Positions 7,603 to 10,882 of a stretch of 10,882 nt of DNA are shown piece by piece. A program made the translations under genes and the position numbers. The notes below the pieces were generated by a model that worked only from the letters and a program-made list of their open reading frames with translations, was not told where the DNA came from and did not search any database. The stretch's first letter is position 1; every line of letters begins with the position of its first letter. The stretch is from 02-FULL-45-11b sp041663485 (GTDB taxonomy: Bacteria; Patescibacteriota; Patescibacteriia; Buchananbacterales; UBA6539), in assembly GCA_041663485.1 (NCBI GenBank), contig JBAYMO010000032.1, forward strand, positions 1 to 10,882. Reading direction: 5' to 3'.

Positions 7603-7640
7603 TTGTCGTCTTGACGGTTTTGTGTTAAAATATTTAATAT
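7603..7640 (+). promoter_or_regulatory. Candidate promoter(s) for ftsA-ftsZ
   Basis: Two overlapping sigma70-type promoters can be read in the 215-base gap before ftsA. One is TTGTCG (7603-7608), a 17-base spacer and TAAAAT (7626-7631), with an extended -10 TG at 7623-7624. The other is TTGACG (7611-7616), an 18-base spacer and TAATAT (7635-7640). Either would give a leader of about 55-70 bases before the ATG at 7701. The rest of the gap is AT-rich with homopolymer A and T runs, and nothing else in it is recognisable. The assignment is by consensus only, and AT-rich DNA raises the chance rate. Confidence 0.45.
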
Positions 7641-7700
7641 TCATCAAAATTTCCACAGCTTTCAGTCAAAATTAACTTAGAAGGCTGGAAAAACAAAAGT

Positions 7701-8942
7701 ATGGCAGAAAAAGATATTATTGCCGGCCTCGATATTGGCTCCTCAGCCATTCGTTTGGCCGTTGGCCAAATTATCGGCGACCAAGAGAAAATTCATATCA
7801 TTGGTTCGGCTGAAGTGCCCGCCCAGGGCATTTCCAAAGGAATTATTTCCAGCATCGAAGATGCGGTTTCTTCAATTTCTGCCTGCTTGGAAAAAGCCGA
7901 AAGAATGATTGGTATGCCGATTGATTCGGCCTGGGTGGGAATTTCCGGCAGTCATATTATTTCTCAGGAAAGTCATGGCGTGGTGGCAGTTTCTCGTTCG
8001 GATGGTGAGATTTCCGAAGATGATGTTGAGCGAGCCATTGAAGCCGCTCGGACAGTGGCGACTCCGCAGAATTATGAAATTCTTCATGTCATCCCTAAGA
8101 ACTTTATGGTTGACGGCCAGACGGGGATTAAAGATCCAGTGGGTATGACCGGGGTCAGATTGGAAGTGGATACACAAATTATTCAAGGCCTAAGTTCGCA
8201 GATAAAAAATATTACCAAAGCGGTTTATCGTCCGGGAGTCAATATTGAAGATTTAGTGCTCTCGATTTTAGCTACGGCTGAAGCGGTTTTATCCAATCGC
8301 CAAAAAGAATTGGGCGTGGCGGTAATCAATATCGGCGGCTCAACTACCAGCCTGGCAGTTTTTGAAGAAGGGGATATTTTACATACGGCCGTCATGCCGA
8401 TTGGTTCCGATCATATTACTTCCGATATCGCTATTGGTTTAAGAATCTCTATCGACGCGGCGGAAAATATCAAATTAGAATATGGTACCGCTGATTCTAC
8501 CGACATTCCTAAAAGAGAAGAAATTGACATCGGGGCTTTGGAGGGAAAAGAGAGTAATTATGTCTCCAGAAAGTATATTGCCGAAATTACGGAGGCGCGC
8601 GTGGAAGAGATTTTTGAAAGGATTGATCTTGAGTTGAAAAAGATTGAGCGGAGTGGTAAACTACCCGCAGGCATTGTCTTAACCGGTGCCGGATCAAAGC
8701 TGAATGGACTAGTGGAAGCGGCCAAAAAATCTTTACGCTTGCCAGCCAGCTTGGGTCAGCCGATTAATGTCAGCAGCGCGATTGACAAAGTCAGCGATCC
8801 GGCGTTTTCTACCGCTATTGGTTTGGTAGTCTGGGGTAGTCAAATGCAGAGTCGCCAGACTCGCGGCGGTTTTGGAAATTTTCTTGGATTTTTGCCGCTT
8901 AAAGGTTTGGGTAATCTAACTAAAAAATGGTTTAAAAAATAA
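7701..8942 (+). CDS. ftsA: Cell division protein FtsA
   Basis: FtsA is the actin-like ATPase that tethers FtsZ filaments to the inner face of the membrane and recruits later divisome proteins. The 413-residue product matches the usual length (about 420). It shows the phosphate-1 motif GLDIGSSAIRLAVG (9-22), the 1C/SHS2 region (about 85-165), the phosphate-2 motif INIGGSTTSLAVFEEG (209-224) and the adenosine-binding motif GIVLTGAGSKLNGL (324-337). The C-terminus is a short Gly/Phe-rich linker (about 388-403) followed by GNLTKKWFKK (404-413), consistent with the amphipathic membrane-targeting helix. ATG at 7701 has a weak GGAA about 10 bases upstream, and the stronger AGAAGG is 16 bases away. 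ftsZ follows after 21 bases, the classic ftsAZ order. Flanking mur/ddl/ftsQ genes are absent here, as is common in reduced genomes. Confidence 0.97.
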   Translation: MAEKDIIAGLDIGSSAIRLAVGQIIGDQEKIHIIGSAEVPAQGISKGIISSIEDAVSSISACLEKAERMIGMPIDSAWVGISGSHIISQESHGVVAVSRSDGEISEDDVERAIEAARTVATPQNYEILHVIPKNFMVDGQTGIKDPVGMTGVRLEVDTQIIQGLSSQIKNITKAVYRPGVNIEDLVLSILATAEAVLSNRQKELGVAVINIGGSTTSLAVFEEGDILHTAVMPIGSDHITSDIAIGLRISIDAAENIKLEYGTADSTDIPKREEIDIGALEGKESNYVSRKYIAEITEARVEEIFERIDLELKKIERSGKLPAGIVLTGAGSKLNGLVEAAKKSLRLPASLGQPINVSSAIDKVSDPAFSTAIGLVVWGSQMQSRQTRGGFGNFLGFLPLKGLGNLTKKWFKK

Positions 8943-8963
8943 ATTGTATACGTTCTAATATCT

Positions 8964-10163
8964 ATGGCCGAAATTAAGCCCGAAATCGAAACTTTTGCCA
9001 AAATTAAGGTAGTTGGCGTCGGCGGTTCTGGAGGGTCTGCCGTTAATCGCATGATCAAATCTCAGATTAAAGGTGTGGAATTCTTAGCGATTAATACTGA
9101 TGTGCAAGCCCTGCATCAATCTTTGGCCAATATTAAATTACATATCGGTAAAATGACCACTCGCGGCTTAGGTGCCGGTATGGATCCGGAAGTAGGCGCT
9201 AAAGCGGCCGAGGAAAATCAAGCGGAAATTCGCGAGTTACTTAAGGGGGCGGACATGGTCTTTATCACTTGCGGTTTGGGTGGCGGCACGGGCACGGGTG
9301 CGGCACCGGTAGTGGCAAATTTAGCCAAAGAAGCCGGAGCTTTAACCGTAGCCGTGGTAACTAAGCCATTCGAGTTTGAGGGTCGTCAGCGTTCAGAAAT
9401 TGCTGAGCGAGGTTTTAACAGCCTGCGCGATCGAGTGGATGCGATTGTTACTATTCCTAATGATCGAGTTTTACAAATCATTGATAAAAAAACTTCAGTT
9501 TTGGATGCTTTTAAAATTTGTGATGATGTTTTAAAGCAAGGTGTTCAGGGGATTGCCGAAATCATTTCAATTCCCGCCATGGTTAACGTAGATTTTGCTG
9601 ACGTTAAAACCATTATGCGCGATACCGGCTCAACCCTGATGGGTATTGGCTCGGGTACCGGGGAAAATCGGGCGGTGGATGCGGCTAAGGCGGCTATCAC
9701 TTCACCTTTGCTTGAGCTTTCGATTGAAGGGGCTCGGGGTATTTTGTTTACCATTAGCGGTGGTCCAGATTTAGGGATGCACGAAATTAATGAAGCGGCC
9801 AAAGTTATTACTCAAGCCGCTGATGCCAACGCTAAAGTAATTTTTGGAGTTACCATTGATGAAGACATGAAAGATGAAGTTAAAATTACGGTTGTCGCCA
9901 CTGGTTTTGCTGAAAGGGAAATTAGAAAAATGTCGGAAAGCTTAAATTCCAATACGAGACCGAGTGTTAATGCGCCGGTTTATGCCCCCGCGGAATTCAT
10001 CGAGCGGCCAGTCGCGCCAATAACCCCGCCTCCGGTTTCGTCCAATCCCATTACCAGAATTGCCAAAAAAGTGGCCAAAAAACCGATGATTGAAGAAATG
10101 CCGGTATCTGGCGGCGAGGATGATTTGGAAATTCCGGCTTTTATTAGAAAAAAAATGAAATAA
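8964..10163 (+). CDS. ftsZ: Cell division GTPase FtsZ
   Basis: FtsZ is the tubulin-like GTPase that polymerises into the Z-ring at mid-cell. The 399-residue product begins its Rossmann domain with IKVVGVGGSGGSAVNRM (14-30). It carries NTDVQAL (44-50), the tubulin signature GLGGGTGTGAAP (104-115), and PNDR (165-168). The T7 synergy loop NVDFADVKTIM (208-218) has catalytic Asp210 and Asp213. A short variable linker (about 328-383) leads to the conserved C-terminal peptide DLEIPAFIRKKMK (387-399), which docks to FtsA. All catalytic residues are intact. There is no clear Shine-Dalgarno before ATG at 8964, and the 21-base gap to ftsA implies co-transcription. A terminator-like hairpin lies about 145 bases after the stop, before nrdJ. 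Confidence 0.98.
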   Translation: MAEIKPEIETFAKIKVVGVGGSGGSAVNRMIKSQIKGVEFLAINTDVQALHQSLANIKLHIGKMTTRGLGAGMDPEVGAKAAEENQAEIRELLKGADMVFITCGLGGGTGTGAAPVVANLAKEAGALTVAVVTKPFEFEGRQRSEIAERGFNSLRDRVDAIVTIPNDRVLQIIDKKTSVLDAFKICDDVLKQGVQGIAEIISIPAMVNVDFADVKTIMRDTGSTLMGIGSGTGENRAVDAAKAAITSPLLELSIEGARGILFTISGGPDLGMHEINEAAKVITQAADANAKVIFGVTIDEDMKDEVKITVVATGFAEREIRKMSESLNSNTRPSVNAPVYAPAEFIERPVAPITPPPVSSNPITRIAKKVAKKPMIEEMPVSGGEDDLEIPAFIRKKMK

Positions 10164-10182
10164 AAATAACCAATATTAATCT

Positions 10183-10221
10183 ATTTGTTTTGCCAAAGCT
10201 TAGTAGGCGGGGTAAACAAAT
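10183..10221 (+). repeat. Inverted repeat just after ftsZ
   Basis: ATTTGTTT (10183-10190) and AAACAAAT (10214-10221) are perfect 8-base arms. GCC (10192-10194) and GGC (10206-10208) can pair inside them with a G-rich bulge. The hairpin starts 20 bases after the ftsZ stop, but no T-run follows, so it is not a typical intrinsic terminator. It could be an mRNA 3' stabilising hairpin or a protein site. Confidence 0.45.
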
Positions 10222-10223
10222 TA

Positions 10224-10245
10224 TACGAATCAATCAACATTCGTA
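10224..10245 (+). repeat. Short perfect inverted repeat in the ftsZ-nrdJ gap
   Basis: TACGAAT (10224-10230) and ATTCGTA (10239-10245) form a perfect 7-base stem around an 8-base loop, two bases after the preceding inverted repeat. No T-run follows. An operator or a second RNA hairpin are both possible, and so is chance in AT-rich DNA. Confidence 0.4.
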
Positions 10246-10294
10246 AAATCAGATTAAAAAAATAAAAAATACTGAAAAACAAAAACGGGGGAGT

Positions 10295-10323
10295 TTGAAA
10301 ATTTTTAATAAGGCAAAGATAAT
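10295..10323 (+). promoter_or_regulatory. Candidate nrdJ promoter
   Basis: TTGAAA (10295-10300) and GATAAT (10318-10323) are separated by 17 bases, each one base from the sigma70 consensus. Transcription would start near 10330, leaving a leader of about 60 bases before ATG at 10391. The -10 lies in the loop of a terminator-like hairpin. I saw no cobalamin riboswitch B12 box and no NrdR box nearby. Confidence 0.45.
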
Positions 10324-10335
10324 GTCTTATTTTTT
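10307..10335 (+). terminator. AT-rich terminator-like hairpin after ftsZ
   Basis: AATAAGGC (10307-10314) can pair with GTCTTATT (10324-10331) over 8 bases, including one G-T wobble, around a 9-base loop. The stem runs into a six-T tract (10330-10335). This fits an intrinsic terminator for the ftsAZ transcript. The stem is AU-rich and therefore weak, and it overlaps the candidate nrdJ promoter. Confidence 0.42.
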
Positions 10336-10390
10336 AATCGGGTAAAATTGCCAAATTTGCTTGAAAAATAAATAAAATATTAAAAATAAT

Positions 10391-10882
10391 ATGATTTTAG
10401 GAATCGGAGAACCCAAATTAAAACTCTCAAAAAATGCGATGACGGTTTTAGAAAGCCGCTACCTGCTTAAAGATGAAAAAGGCAAGATTGTTGAAAAGCC
10501 GATGGAGATGTTTAAGCGTGTGGCCAATTTTATTATTCGCGCTGAAGAGCGTTACAATTTGCCTAAAGAAAGAAAGGACGAACTGGAGCAGGCCTTTTTA
10601 GAAATCATGGTGAATCAGGAATTCTTGCCCAATAGCCCCACTTTTACCGGTGCCGGTACGGTTTTGGGTCAATTATCGGCTTGCTTTGTTTTGCCGGTGG
10701 GAGACTCCATGGAAGAAATTTTTGAATCAATTAAAAATACCGCTTTAATTCATAAATCAGGTGGTGGTACTGGTTTTTCTTTTTCACGTTTGCGCCCGGC
10801 CAAAGATCCGGTTCGCTCCACGAGCGGCGTAGCTTCCGGCCCGATTTCTTTTATGTCGGTCTTTGACGCGGCCACCGAAACC
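10391..10882 (+). CDS. nrdJ: Class II (B12-dependent) ribonucleotide reductase, N-terminal part
   Basis: The frame starts with ATG at 10391 and stays open to the right edge (164 codons), so the gene is 3'-truncated by the window. Its product reduces ribonucleotides to deoxyribonucleotides using adenosylcobalamin as radical source. The sequence begins at the catalytic domain (LSKNAMTVLESRYLL, 12-26), with no ATP-cone before it. It then has FLPNSPTFTGAGT (78-90), LGQLSACFVLPVGDSMEEIF (92-111), IHKSGGGTGFSFSRLRP (120-136) and STSGVASGPISFM (143-155). These are hallmark segments of the NrdJ family, and Cys98 in SACF should be the first redox-active cysteine. Class II enzymes need no separate small subunit. 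No strong ribosome binding site is visible. The product call is firm; full length and active-site residues lie outside the window. Confidence 0.95.
   Translation, partial: MILGIGEPKLKLSKNAMTVLESRYLLKDEKGKIVEKPMEMFKRVANFIIRAEERYNLPKERKDELEQAFLEIMVNQEFLPNSPTFTGAGTVLGQLSACFVLPVGDSMEEIFESIKNTALIHKSGGGTGFSFSRLRPAKDPVRSTSGVASGPISFMSVFDAATET

Noticed and set aside
7605..7620. CGTC-TT-GACG hairpin as an intrinsic terminator after ybeY
   Set aside because: The stem has only four pairs with a two-base loop, too small to fold well, and the same bases make better -35 hexamers.
7648..7658. DnaA-box-like sequence ATTTCCACA upstream of ftsA
   Set aside because: It is a single copy with two mismatches to TTATCCACA, with no cluster of boxes and no dnaA or dnaN nearby.
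10164..10390. Cobalamin riboswitch or NrdR boxes upstream of nrdJ
   Set aside because: No B12 box (GCCACTG-like) and no paired NrdR-type boxes could be found by eye on the + strand.

Overview
This window looks like a chromosomal segment of a small-genome bacterium, most likely a member of the Candidate Phyla Radiation (Patescibacteria, Parcubacteria-like). That is an inference from three things: several genes whose products carry Asp-rich thrombospondin type 3 (TSP3) calcium-binding repeats behind a single membrane helix, a bare ftsA-ftsZ pair without neighbouring peptidoglycan genes, and a class II (B12-dependent) ribonucleotide reductase. All genes lie on the + strand, intergenic DNA is short and very AT-rich, all six visible stop codons are TAA, and strong Shine-Dalgarno sequences are largely absent. 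No mobile element, CRISPR array, tRNA or rRNA was seen. The two longest gaps are about 215 and 227 bases.

Region 1 (1-5232) is the 3' part of a giant gene, open at the left edge, for a cysteine-rich extracellular protein of more than 1,742 residues. In order it has an unassigned N-terminal part, a block of TSP3 repeats, Cys-rich repeats of the DUF4215/Myxococcus type, and four large C-terminal modules. Each module starts with a Cys-rich knot around an NDGCC-type motif and continues into about 190-230 residues with three spaced G[D/S/T]-x-hydrophobic-x-[L/F/I] signatures. This resembles a beta-trefoil (fascin-like) layout. I do not recognise this combination as a named family, and it is the most promising novel item here.

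Region 2 (5264-7042) holds two related genes for single-pass membrane proteins. Each has a cytoplasmic head, one transmembrane helix, a low-complexity stalk and TSP3-like repeats outside the cell; the second ends in a PsbP-like domain. They share the same C-terminal repeat ending and look like diverged duplicates. They are followed at 5 bases by ybeY (7048-7485), the 16S rRNA maturation endonuclease, so the set probably forms one transcription unit.

Region 3 (7486-10163) is a division unit: a promoter region, then ftsA and ftsZ separated by 21 bases. FtsA keeps its ATPase motifs and a short amphipathic C-terminal membrane tail. FtsZ keeps its GTP-binding, synergy-loop and C-terminal docking sequences.

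Region 4 (10164-10882) is an intergenic stretch rich in inverted repeats, including a terminator-like hairpin whose loop contains a good -10 element. It is followed by the first 164 codons of nrdJ, cut by the right edge.
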